DNA of 64,000 nt from Xanthobacter sp. YC-JY1. Lineage in GTDB: Bacteria > Pseudomonadota > Alphaproteobacteria > Rhizobiales > Xanthobacteraceae. The number at the start of each line of letters is the position of its first letter. Position 1 is the stretch's first letter. Location of the stretch: positions 1,287,001 through 1,351,000 of the forward strand of contig NZ_CP032674.1 in the NCBI RefSeq assembly GCF_021730305.1, in the 5' to 3' direction. A program made the position numbers and the translations under genes. The notes beneath the pieces were generated by a model. It had not been told where the DNA came from and did not search any database. It saw only the letters and a program-made list of their open reading frames with translations. Of the stretch, positions 12,030 to 21,801 are shown piece by piece.

Positions 12030-13241
12030 TCAGCGCGTCTCGGCCGGCGGATCATCTTCCGCCGCGCCCTGATAGAGCGAGGATTGCATGTAGCGGGCGA
12101 TGGCGAAGCGTACCAGCACGCCGGCCACTGCCGTGAGCGGAACCGCCAGCAGCAGGCCCACGAAGCCGAAGAGATAGCCGAAGGCGAACAGGGCGAACAT
12201 CAGCCACACCGGATGCACGCCGATGCTGTCGCCCACCAGTTTCGGCGCGAGCACATAGCCCTCGATGGTCTGGCCGGCCACGAAGATGGCGAGCACCGTG
12301 CCGATCATGCTCCAGTCCGGGAAGAACTGGACGATGGCCACGCCCATGGCCAGCACGAAGCCGGTGAGCGACCCCACATAGGGGATGAAGGTGATGACCC
12401 CCGACACGATTCCGATCAGCAGGCCGAAATTCAGCCCCACCATGGAGAGGGAGACGGCATAGAAGCCGCCGAGCAGCAGGCAGACCGTCGCCTGGCCGCG
12501 CACGAAGCCGGCCACCGCATTGTCCATGGCGCGGGCGAGGCCACGCACCACCGGGCGGTGGGGTACCGGCACCAGCCGGTCCACCAGCCCCACCATCTCG
12601 TTCCAGTCGCACAGGATGTAGAACACCACCACCGGTGTCACCACCAGCAGCGCGAACAGCGAGAGGAGCGCCTGCCCGCCGGACCAGACCGACGACAGCA
12701 GGCTCAGCACATGGCTCACCCCCTGGGTCATCAGGTCGGAGATGGAGCGCTGCATGTCGGGCAGGCGATCGCCGACGATGCCGCTCAGCCATTCCCGGTT
12801 CTCTTCGGTCAGAAGGCCTTGCAGGCGCGTCACATAGGACGGCAGGCGCTGGATGAACTCGAACAGCTGGGACGACAGGATGGGCAGCGCCAGCAGGAAG
12901 AACAGCATCACCAGCAGCAGCATGATCCCCACCACCACGAGGGCGGAGAGAGTGCGGGCCACGCCGATGCGCTCGAGGCGCGCGACCACCGGATTGAGGA
13001 AGTAGGCGAGCACGATGCCGGCCACGAACGGCAGGAGGATGCCGGAGAGCAGCCACAGGACGATGGCGGTGAGCAGCAGCGCGCCCACCCAGAAACGGGC
13101 CTGGATGCGCACGGAGGTTCCCTCCATCCCGGAATGGATCGGCACGGGCATGCGGGGGAGCCGGGCAAACGCGGCACCGCGACGCGCCGGCGACGTGGGG
13201 TCGCTGCGGAGTTCCGGCATGCGGGTGCGGTCGCCGTCCAT
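12030..13241 (-). CDS. AI-2E family (PerM-like) transporter
   Basis: Polytopic membrane protein of about 403 residues in the AI-2E/PerM exporter family, with roughly eight helices and a large periplasmic or cytoplasmic loop (about residues 90-180). The family segments PFVAGIVLAYFLNPVV near the start and FIPYVGSLTGFVLA are visible. The substrate is unknown: only some members export autoinducer-2. The ATG at 13241 follows a GTG codon in the same frame, so the exact start is uncertain by one residue. It forms an apparent operon with hdaA downstream and lies just below the phosphatidyltransferase gene. Confidence 0.88.
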   Translation of the reverse strand: MDGDRTRMPELRSDPTSPARRGAAFARLPRMPVPIHSGMEGTSVRIQARFWVGALLLTAIVLWLLSGILLPFVAGIVLAYFLNPVVARLERIGVARTLSALVVVGIMLLLVMLFFLLALPILSSQLFEFIQRLPSYVTRLQGLLTEENREWLSGIVGDRLPDMQRSISDLMTQGVSHVLSLLSSVWSGGQALLSLFALLVVTPVVVFYILCDWNEMVGLVDRLVPVPHRPVVRGLARAMDNAVAGFVRGQATVCLLLGGFYAVSLSMVGLNFGLLIGIVSGVITFIPYVGSLTGFVLAMGVAIVQFFPDWSMIGTVLAIFVAGQTIEGYVLAPKLVGDSIGVHPVWLMFALFAFGYLFGFVGLLLAVPLTAVAGVLVRFAIARYMQSSLYQGAAEDDPPAETR

Positions 13242-13298
13242 CACCTTGCGCCTTTCAATCGGCCGCCCGAAGAGGCGCCGATCCTGAACCGTTGCCCC

Positions 13299-13829
13299 TC
13301 AGCTTGCCATATGGCGCGTCCATGCGGCGAGATAGGCAGCGGCGGAAAGGCCCGTCAAGAGGCCGACAAGCACCAGCCCCAGATCGTACAGGCCGGGCAC
13401 GGTCACGCCGAAGCCGGCCGTGGCCAGCACGATCGCCGCGAAGCTGATCTGCGCCGCCGTGTTGACCTTGGAAATCAGCAGCGGACTGATCGTCACCGGC
13501 TTTGCCATCACCAGCGACAGCACCACCGCGCCGATGATCATGAAATCCCGCGACACCACGGCGATGGCGACCCACCGCGGGATGAGCCCGACCACCGCCA
13601 GCGTCACGTAGATGGAGACGAGGAGTGCCTTGTCGGCCACCGGGTCGAGGTAGGAGCCCAACTCCGTCTGCATATGGAAGCGCTTGGCGATGAAGCCGTC
13701 GAGCGCGTCCGAGATGCCGGCGGCCAGGAACAGCCAGAAGGCGAGCAGCGGCTCGCCGGAGGCGATGGCCCACACCACGGCCGGCACCAGGAAGATGCGC
13801 AGCAAGGTGATGATGTTGGGGATGCTCAC
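13299..13829 (-). CDS. CDP-alcohol phosphatidyltransferase (PgsA-like)
   Basis: Inner-membrane enzyme of phospholipid synthesis, 176 residues with six predicted helices. The CDP-alcohol signature is present as SDALDGFIAKRF followed by GSYLDPVADK, giving the D-x2-D-G-x2-A and G-x3-D-x3-D metal ligands; Lys replaces the usual Arg after DGFIA. Likely products are phosphatidylglycerophosphate or cardiolipin; short members like this occur as a second copy next to AI-2E/hdaA in Rhizobiales. Start is GTG with GGAAGAG just upstream. Confidence 0.85.
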   Translation of the reverse strand: MSIPNIITLLRIFLVPAVVWAIASGEPLLAFWLFLAAGISDALDGFIAKRFHMQTELGSYLDPVADKALLVSIYVTLAVVGLIPRWVAIAVVSRDFMIIGAVVLSLVMAKPVTISPLLISKVNTAAQISFAAIVLATAGFGVTVPGLYDLGLVLVGLLTGLSAAAYLAAWTRHMAS

Positions 13830-13901
13830 GGCTCTTCCGCCACCCTGATAGCGTTGAAAGGCCAGACAACAAAAGCGGGCGCGGGCGGTTCCGCGCCCCG
13901 C

Positions 13902-15191
<1,290 letters not shown>

Positions 15192-15260
15192 GCCGTCCTG
15201 TCCTTGCCTTGCGGGCGGCGCCCCCCTGAGCCGGCCGTAAGCGGGTGTAAGAGAGAAGCT

Positions 15261-15467
15261 CTAGCCCGCCTCGCCGTCCGGCACAATCGCGGGCTTTCCC
15301 TCGGACGGGGCGCTGCTACCACCCGTTGCGGGATTTCCACCGGAAGCCTCGGGCGAGGGATTTTCCTCCTGCGGGGTGCGCCGCGCGCGGGCCTGCGCCT
15401 TGCGGCGCTGGAGATTGGCGCGCAATGCGGCGGCGAGGCGGTCCGATCGATCCGTGTCAGAAGCCAT
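15261..15467 (-). CDS. Short conserved basic protein upstream of murA
   Basis: 68-residue protein with a highly basic helix, DRLAAALRANLQRRKAQARA, then a disordered Pro/Ser/Gly-rich tail. Similar short proteins with this motif commonly sit before murA in Rhizobiales; their function is unknown. The ATG at 15467 has AAGGGGA six bases upstream and is preferred over an ATG seven codons earlier. It is in the same orientation as murA, 69 bases away, so probably co-transcribed. Confidence 0.65.
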   Translation of the reverse strand: MASDTDRSDRLAAALRANLQRRKAQARARRTPQEENPSPEASGGNPATGGSSAPSEGKPAIVPDGEAG

Positions 15468-15767
15468 GATGTTCCCCTTTCGTGCCATTAAAGGCGCGGG
15501 TGAGCCGGCGCAAGGGCACCCTTTCTCCTTACCTTTGCGTGCATTGCTGGCCTTGCCGCAGGGAGTGTGCTAACGAGCCCAATTGCTGGGCCGGGGGCAC
15601 GCGGGCGTTCACGCGCTCCACCATCCGCGCGCGGCGCGAGGACGGACCGACGGAATCTCGTCTCCTTCGCGACGGAGGGGGGCTGGGCACGGCGGAAAAA
15701 AGGCATTATGCCCTCCTCCAGCCGCCGAACGGCAACGGGATTATCCGAACAACCGAGGGTTCGATCT

Positions 15768-16004
15768 ATGAGTGACATCGCCGAGCGGGTGAAGAAGATT
15801 GTCGCGGAGCATCTGGGGGTGGAACCCGAGAAGGTCACGGAGAGCGCCTCCTTCATCGACGATCTCGGCGCCGACAGCCTCGACACCGTGGAACTCGTGA
15901 TGGCCTTCGAGGAGGCTTTCAACTGCGAGATCCCGGACGATGCCGCCGAGACCATCCTGACTGTGGGCGACGCGATCAAGTTCCTGGAAAAGAACGCGGC
16001 TTGA
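15768..16004 (+). CDS. acpP: Acyl carrier protein
   Basis: 78-residue acidic carrier for fatty-acid synthesis. The phosphopantetheine attachment site is Ser37 in GADSLDTVE, and the protein matches the canonical AcpP length and helix pattern. The ATG at 15768 has GAGGG upstream; upstream in-frame codons lack homology. It is followed by fabF, the standard arrangement. The roughly 300-base divergent gap before it (15468-15767) should contain the acpP promoter; I see no clear hexamers in it. Confidence 0.97.
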   Translation: MSDIAERVKKIVAEHLGVEPEKVTESASFIDDLGADSLDTVELVMAFEEAFNCEIPDDAAETILTVGDAIKFLEKNAA

Positions 16005-16113
16005 TCCATTCGCGTGTCCATCTGGCGGTCGCGTGGCGCCTGGCGCCCGCGGCCGTTGTTGCACCGGGCCGCGCGCCAGGCGCGCTGATCGCCCGCCTCC
16101 CGGAGTTTTTCCC

Positions 16114-17376
16114 ATGAGACGTGTTGTCGTCACCGGCCTCGGCATGGTGACGCCGCTCGCCTGCGGCGTCGAGCCGACCTGGCGGCGGCTTCTTGCCGGC
16201 GAAAGCGGTGTCAAGGCGATCAGCCATTTCGAGGTGTCCGACCTCGCGTGCAAGATCGCGGCGAACATCCCGCGCGGCGACGGGTCCGACGGCACCTACA
16301 ATCCCGACCAGTGGATGGAGCCGAAGGAACAGCGCAAGGTCGATGAATTCATCGTCTTCGCCATGGCCGCGGCCACCCAGGCCCTGGACGACGCCGGCTG
16401 GCATCCCACGGAGTACGAGGACCAGATCGCCTCGGGCGTCCTGATCGGCTCCGGTATCGGCGGCATCGAGGGCATCGCGGATGCGTCTCTGCTGCTGAAG
16501 GATCGCGGCCCGCGCCGCATCTCGCCCTTCTTCATCCCCGGCCGGCTCATCAACCTCGCCGGCGGCTACGTCTCCATCCAGCACGGCCTCAAGGGACCGA
16601 ACCACGCGGTGGTCACGGCCTGCTCCACCGGCGCCCATGCCATCGGCGACGCCGGCCGTCTGATCGCCCTCGGCGATGCCGACGTGATGGTCGCGGGCGG
16701 CACCGAATCGCCGGTCAACCGGCTCTCCATCGCCGGCTTCGCTGCGTGCAAGGCGCTCTGCACCGCCTTCAACGACGACCCCATCCACGCCTCGCGCCCC
16801 TACGACAAGGACCGCGACGGCTTCGTCATGGGCGAGGGCGCCGGTGTCGTGGTGCTTGAGGAGCTGGAGCACGCCAAGGCCCGCGGTGCCAAGATCTACG
16901 CCGAGCTGGTCGGCTACGGCCTTTCGGGCGATGCGTTCCACATCACCGCCCCGTCCATGGACGGCGACGGCGCCTATCGCTGCATGTCGGCGGCGCTGAA
17001 GCGCGCGGGGATGACGGCGGATGACATCGACTACATCAACGCCCACGGCACCTCCACCATGGCCGACGAGATCGAGCTGAAGGCGGTGGAGCGGCTGCTC
17101 GGCAATGCGGCGGCCAAGACCGCCATGTCGTCGACCAAGTCATCCATCGGCCACCTGCTCGGGGCCGCCGGCTCGGTGGAGGCGATCTTCTCCATCCTCG
17201 CCATCCGCGACCAGATCGCCCCGGCGACGCTGAATCTCGACAATCCGTCGGTGGAGACGCCGATCGATCTGGTGCCGCTGACGCCCAAGCCGCGCAAGAT
17301 CGACGCCGTGCTCTCCAATTCCTTCGGCTTCGGCGGCACCAACGCGTCACTGGTCTTCCGCCGCTACGCCGCCTGA
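16114..17376 (+). CDS. fabF: 3-oxoacyl-ACP synthase II
   Basis: Condensing enzyme of fatty-acid elongation, 420 residues. The Cys-His-His triad is intact: Cys170 in VVTACSTGAH, His311 in NAHGTSTM and His347 in SSIGHLLGAAGSVE. The ATG at 16114 follows CGGAG and begins with the classic MRRVVVTGLGMVTPL. Downstream of acpP and upstream of mltG; all run in the same direction. Confidence 0.97.
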   Translation: MRRVVVTGLGMVTPLACGVEPTWRRLLAGESGVKAISHFEVSDLACKIAANIPRGDGSDGTYNPDQWMEPKEQRKVDEFIVFAMAAATQALDDAGWHPTEYEDQIASGVLIGSGIGGIEGIADASLLLKDRGPRRISPFFIPGRLINLAGGYVSIQHGLKGPNHAVVTACSTGAHAIGDAGRLIALGDADVMVAGGTESPVNRLSIAGFAACKALCTAFNDDPIHASRPYDKDRDGFVMGEGAGVVVLEELEHAKARGAKIYAELVGYGLSGDAFHITAPSMDGDGAYRCMSAALKRAGMTADDIDYINAHGTSTMADEIELKAVERLLGNAAAKTAMSSTKSSIGHLLGAAGSVEAIFSILAIRDQIAPATLNLDNPSVETPIDLVPLTPKPRKIDAVLSNSFGFGGTNASLVFRRYAA

Positions 17377-17528
17377 TGCGGCCCGACGGCCGGGCTCGTG
17401 CCCGGCCGCACGACGCTGGGACAGCCTGCCCCCGTCACGCCCGAATGTCCCTTTAGCAAGCCGCCAAAAGGTGGCTGACTGCCCCGCCGACATGGCGGGA
17501 GCCTTCGCCGACGACAAGGGAGCCCGGG

Positions 17529-18896
17529 ATGGCCCAGTCCAACGACGGATCATCGACGCGCGAGGAGCCGGGGGAGGCCGGGGGTGCGGCAGCCCCCACG
17601 TCGGCATCTTCCGAGCCTGCCGTGGCGCAATCTCACACCGGCGCTGGTGAGGAATCGCCGCTTCTGCCGAAGGGGCAGGTCCGTCCGCCCGCACCTCCAA
17701 GCGGTCCTGGTCCAGGCGATGCCAGCGCGTCCGCTCCTCCGATGCCCACCGGTCCCGCCCGCAGTTCGAAGCAGCGCAAGGCACCGCCGCGCCGTCCTCC
17801 GCCCAAGCCGCCGAAGCCCTCGCGCAGCGCGCGGCATCCGGCGGTGACCATCGGCAGCGGCATCTTCACCTTCCTGCTGTTCGTTTTCGTTGGGGTGGGG
17901 CTTGCCGGCTGGTACGGCCAGCGCGCCTTCACCGAGCCGGGCCCGCTGACCACCGAGAAGGTGGTGAACATTCCGCGCGGCGCCGGCGTGCGCGACATGG
18001 CCGAAATTCTGGAACGCGAGGGCGTGGTCCAGAGCTGGGTGCTGTTCGTTGCCGGGCAGAAGATCGCGCGGCCGGATGCCTCGCTGAAGGCCGGCGAATA
18101 CGTGTTCAAGCCGGGCCAGTCGGTGGCGAGCGTCATCGACACCATCGCCTCCGGCAAGGTCGTGCTCCACCAGGTGACCATCCCCGAGGGGCTGACCAGC
18201 CAGCAGGTGGTCAAGCGGCTCATGGACAATGATCTGCTCACCGGCACGCCCGCCGTGCCACAGGAAGGCACGCTGCTGCCCGAGACCTACCGCATCCATC
18301 GCGGCATGACCCGTGACGCGGTGCTGCAGGAGATGGCGGACGCGCAGAAGAAGCTGCTCGCGACCATCTGGGCCAAGCGCGCGCCGGACGTGCCGCTCAA
18401 GAGCCCGCAGGAGCTCGTCACCCTCGCCTCCATCGTGGAGAAGGAGACCGGGCAGGCCGACGAGCGGCCCAAGGTCGCCGCCGTATTCGTCAACCGCCTG
18501 ACGAAGAAGATGCGGCTTCAGTCCGATCCGACCATTATCTACGGCATCGTCGGCGGCAGGGGCTCGCTCGGCCGCCCGATTTCGCGCACCGACATCGCCA
18601 CGGCGACCGCCTACAACACCTATGCCATCGACGGCCTGCCGCCCGGCCCCATTTGCAACCCGGGCAAGGACGCCCTGATGGCGGCGGCCAACCCGCCGAA
18701 GACGAAGGATCTGTTCTTCGTCGCCGACGGCACCGGCGGGCACGCCTTCGCCGAGACCTTGGCCGACCACAACAAGAACGTCGCCCGCTGGCGGGCGATC
18801 GAGCAGGGCGCAGCCCCGGCGCAAAGCGGGCAGCCGCTCGCGGCGCCGGCCGCCACACCTCCGGCCGCGACCCCTCCGGCCGCTTCTGGCCGCTGA
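17529..18896 (+). CDS. mltG: Endolytic murein transglycosylase MltG
   Basis: Membrane-anchored endolytic transglycosylase thought to release nascent glycan chains, 455 residues. A long disordered Pro/Ser-rich cytoplasmic N-terminus (1-115) precedes one membrane helix (about 117-137), a LysM-like subdomain and the YceG catalytic domain, with the catalytic Glu304 in SIVEKETG. The C-terminal Ala/Pro tail is low complexity. GGGAG lies six bases before the ATG. It sits in the conserved fabF-mltG-yicC-gmk order. Confidence 0.93.
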   Translation: MAQSNDGSSTREEPGEAGGAAAPTSASSEPAVAQSHTGAGEESPLLPKGQVRPPAPPSGPGPGDASASAPPMPTGPARSSKQRKAPPRRPPPKPPKPSRSARHPAVTIGSGIFTFLLFVFVGVGLAGWYGQRAFTEPGPLTTEKVVNIPRGAGVRDMAEILEREGVVQSWVLFVAGQKIARPDASLKAGEYVFKPGQSVASVIDTIASGKVVLHQVTIPEGLTSQQVVKRLMDNDLLTGTPAVPQEGTLLPETYRIHRGMTRDAVLQEMADAQKKLLATIWAKRAPDVPLKSPQELVTLASIVEKETGQADERPKVAAVFVNRLTKKMRLQSDPTIIYGIVGGRGSLGRPISRTDIATATAYNTYAIDGLPPGPICNPGKDALMAAANPPKTKDLFFVADGTGGHAFAETLADHNKNVARWRAIEQGAAPAQSGQPLAAPAATPPAATPPAASGR

Positions 18897-18913
18897 ACAA
18901 CACGGAGACGGCA

Positions 18914-19858
18914 ATGGCCGCGGGACCGATCATCAAGCGCGCAGCCGTCTCGGCCGGGAAGGTGGAGCCGAGGACGCCGCTCGCCAGCATGACCGGCTTC
19001 GCCCGCGTCTCCGGCTCGCACGGGCCGTGGCGCTTCGGCTGGGAAGTGCGGTCGGTGAACGGCAAGGGCCTCGACCTGCGCCTGCGCCTGCCGCCCGGCT
19101 TCGAGGCACTGGAATCGGACGTGCGCAGCCGCACCGGGCAGGTGCTCTCCCGTGGCTCCGTCGCCGCCAATCTCACCGCGACCCGCGAGGGCGAGGCCTC
19201 CACCGTCCGGGTCAACCAGGGGGCGCTCGAGGCACTCTACCGCGCCATGGCCGAGAGCGCGCGCCGCCTTGGCGCCGCCGCGCCGACCCTTGATTCGCTT
19301 GTTGCTGTGAAGGGGATGGTGGAAATCACCGAGGCCGAGGACAGCGAGGAGGAGCGCCGCGCCCTCATGGCCGCCGTGCTGGACGCCTTCGACCGGGCGC
19401 TGGCCGAGCTCGGCACCATGCGCGAGCGGGAGGGCAGTGCCCTCAACTCCGTCCTCACCGAGCGGCTCGATTCCATCACAGGCCTCGTCTCCCGCGCCGA
19501 GCGCCTGCCCGAGCGCTCGGCCGAGGCGGTGAAGGCGCGCATCGCCGATCAGGTGCGGGTGCTGATGGAGGCTGCCTCCCTCGATCCGGATCGTCTCCAC
19601 CAGGAGGCGATTCTCGCAGTCACCAAGGCCGACGTGCGCGAGGAACTCGACCGCCTCGTCGCTCACATCGCCGCGGCGCGCGACCTGATGGCCGCGGGTG
19701 GCCCGGTCGGGCGGCGGCTGGATTTCCTCGCCCAGGAGTTCAACCGCGAGGCGAACACCCTGTGCTCAAAGTCCAATTCCGTGGCGCTTACGCAGATCGG
19801 GCTTGACCTCAAGCTGCTCGTGGATCAGTTCCGCGAGCAGATCCAGAACCTAGAGTGA
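18914..19858 (+). CDS. YicC-family endoribonuclease
   Basis: 314-residue member of the YicC/YloC family, recently assigned as an endoribonuclease. The conserved ASMTGFARVSG opening and VNGKGLDLRLRLP follow a 25-residue extension; the C-terminal GGPVGRRLDFLAQEFNREANTLCSKS block is the strongest family signature. GGAG lies seven bases before the ATG. Its stop codon overlaps the next gene's GTG start (GTGA), implying coupling to gmk. Confidence 0.93.
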   Translation: MAAGPIIKRAAVSAGKVEPRTPLASMTGFARVSGSHGPWRFGWEVRSVNGKGLDLRLRLPPGFEALESDVRSRTGQVLSRGSVAANLTATREGEASTVRVNQGALEALYRAMAESARRLGAAAPTLDSLVAVKGMVEITEAEDSEEERRALMAAVLDAFDRALAELGTMREREGSALNSVLTERLDSITGLVSRAERLPERSAEAVKARIADQVRVLMEAASLDPDRLHQEAILAVTKADVREELDRLVAHIAAARDLMAAGGPVGRRLDFLAQEFNREANTLCSKSNSVALTQIGLDLKLLVDQFREQIQNLE

Positions 19859-20565
19859 AGTCCGCCGCGATGCCCAACTCCGCCTCATCTTCCGTGTCGT
19901 CGCACTTCGCGCTGCCGGGCTGGAAGCCGGGCTCCGGGGTTCTGGCGCGCCGCGGGTTGATGCTGGTGCTTTCCTCCCCTTCTGGCGCGGGCAAGACCAC
20001 GCTGTCCCGCCTGCTGCTGAAGAGCGACGACCGCATCACCATGTCGGTCTCGGTGACGACCCGCGCGCCGCGGCCGGGCGAGGAGCACGGCAAGGACTAT
20101 TTCTTCGTCGATCGCGACACCTTCCATCGGATGCGCGACGAAGGCGAGCTGCTGGAGCACGCCACGGTGTTCGAGAATCTCTACGGCACCCCGCGCGGGG
20201 CCGTGGAGCAGGCGCTCTCCGCCGGGCGGGACGTGCTGTTCGACATCGACTGGCAGGGCACCCAGCAATTGGGCGAGAGCGCGCAGCAGGATCTGGTCAA
20301 GGTCTTCATCCTGCCGCCGTCCGCCGCCGATCTCGAGCAGCGGCTGAGGTCGCGGGCTCAGGATTCGGAGGAGGTCGTGCACCAGCGCATGGCCAAGGCC
20401 TCGGACGAGATCAGCCACTACACCGAATACGACTACATCATCATCAACCACGACGTGGAAGACAGCCTCGCCAAGCTCACCGCCATCCTCCAGGCGGAGC
20501 GGCTGAAGCGGCGGCGGCTCACCGGGCTTTCCAGCTTCGTGAAGGGCCTGCGCGACCACCTCTGA
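19855..20565 (+). CDS. gmk: Guanylate kinase
   Basis: Phosphorylates GMP to GDP. The P-loop SSPSGAGKTTLSRLL, the GMP-binding SVSVTTRAPRPGE and the DIDWQGTQQL region are all present. The GTG at 19855 overlaps the previous stop; an ATG at 19870 is an equally possible start that removes five residues. The N-terminal 30 residues form an extension of low conservation before the catalytic domain. It functions downstream of guaB in guanine nucleotide supply. Confidence 0.96.
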   Translation: MKSAAMPNSASSSVSSHFALPGWKPGSGVLARRGLMLVLSSPSGAGKTTLSRLLLKSDDRITMSVSVTTRAPRPGEEHGKDYFFVDRDTFHRMRDEGELLEHATVFENLYGTPRGAVEQALSAGRDVLFDIDWQGTQQLGESAQQDLVKVFILPPSAADLEQRLRSRAQDSEEVVHQRMAKASDEISHYTEYDYIIINHDVEDSLAKLTAILQAERLKRRRLTGLSSFVKGLRDHL

Positions 20566-20586
20566 GGTCCGCTGGTCCGGTGGCGG

Positions 20587-21735
20587 CTATTTCTGCACTG
20601 CCACCACCTTGCCCTTGTCCACGGCGAGGGCGAGCTGCCCGGCCTTGAGCGCGAGGGCGTGCACGCCGAACAATTCCCGCCGCCAGCCCTTCAGAGCCGG
20701 CACGTCGGCCTCGTCGCTCACCGCGATGCGCTCCAGATCCTCGGTTGTCGCGATCACCTTGGCGGCGACGGCGTTCTGCTCCGCCGTCATGCGCAGCAGC
20801 ACCTTCAGAAGTTCGACGGTGGCGCTGGCGCCGTTGGGCAAAGGCTTGTCGCGCTCGATGCGGGGCAGGGTCTTCGGATCGCGGGCGACACCGCGCTTCA
20901 CCGCCTCCAGCACCGCCTCGCCATAGCGCGAGCGCTCGAAGCCCTTGGGTAGGGAGCGCAGTTCCGCGAGGCGCTCCGGGGTCTGCGGCTGCTGCACGGC
21001 GATCTCGCCGATCACCTCGTCCTTGATGACCCGGCCGCGCGGCAGGTCGCGGGTCTGGGCCTCCCGCTCGCGCCAGGCGGCGACTTCCACCAGCACCGCG
21101 AGCTCGCGCGGCTTGCGGACGCGGGACTTGAGCCGTTCCCACGCTTGTTCGGGATGCTGCTCATAGGTGGCGGGGGAGGTGAGGACGTGCATCTCCTCGC
21201 CCACCCACTCGCCGCGGCCTCGGGCGTCGAGGTCCGCCGTGAGCTTGATGTAGATGTCCCGTAGGTGCGTGACATCGGCGATGGCGTAGGTGATCTGCGC
21301 CTGGCTCAGCGGCCGGCGCGACCAGTCCGTGAAGCGTGAGGACTTGTCGAGGCTGTGGCCGACAGTGCGCTGGACCAACTGGTCGTAGGAGATGCTGTCG
21401 CCGTACCCCAGAACCATCGCCGCCACCTGGGTGTCGAACACCGGGTGGGGAATCAGGCGCGCCTGATGCCAGATGATCTCGATGTCCTGCCGTCCGGCAT
21501 GGAATACCTTCATCACCCGCTCATTGCCCATGAGCCGGTAGAACGGGGCAAGATCCAGCCCCTCCGAGAGCGCATCGATGAGGATGGCCTCTTCAGAAGA
21601 TGCAACCTGCACCACGCACAACTTCGGCCAGAAGGTGCTTTCCCGCAGGAATTCGGTGTCGACGGTGACGAAGGGGTGTCGCGCAAGACGCTCGCAGGCA
21701 GCTGCCAGCGCCTCGGTCGAGGTGATGGGGTCCAT
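20587..21735 (-). CDS. rnd: Ribonuclease D
   Basis: 3'-5' exoribonuclease involved in tRNA 3'-end processing, 382 residues. The DEDD-family catalytic domain occupies the N-terminal half, with VDTEFLRE as the first acidic motif and [13 protein letters not shown] as the last; HRDC-like domains fill the C-terminal half. It converges on gmk, with about 20 bases between the stops. In many Rhizobiales rnd lies in a ppk-ppx-rnd-aspS row; here it stays near aspS but is 11 kb from ppx, with a GGDEF/EAL gene between it and aspS. Confidence 0.94.
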   Translation of the reverse strand: MDPITSTEALAAACERLARHPFVTVDTEFLRESTFWPKLCVVQVASSEEAILIDALSEGLDLAPFYRLMGNERVMKVFHAGRQDIEIIWHQARLIPHPVFDTQVAAMVLGYGDSISYDQLVQRTVGHSLDKSSRFTDWSRRPLSQAQITYAIADVTHLRDIYIKLTADLDARGRGEWVGEEMHVLTSPATYEQHPEQAWERLKSRVRKPRELAVLVEVAAWREREAQTRDLPRGRVIKDEVIGEIAVQQPQTPERLAELRSLPKGFERSRYGEAVLEAVKRGVARDPKTLPRIERDKPLPNGASATVELLKVLLRMTAEQNAVAAKVIATTEDLERIAVSDEADVPALKGWRRELFGVHALALKAGQLALAVDKGKVVAVQK

Positions 21736-21801
21736 CCGTCAAACATACCCACGCCGACGCGTTCGGCAAACGGAATGTGGCATGATGTTGTCGGAAAGGC
21801 G

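Noticed and set aside
8582-12136. 3.5-kb open frame on the plus strand opposite ppx, ppk and hdaA
   Set aside because: Product is His/Arg/Gly-rich without any domain; it mirrors well-identified genes on the minus strand, as is common in high-GC DNA.
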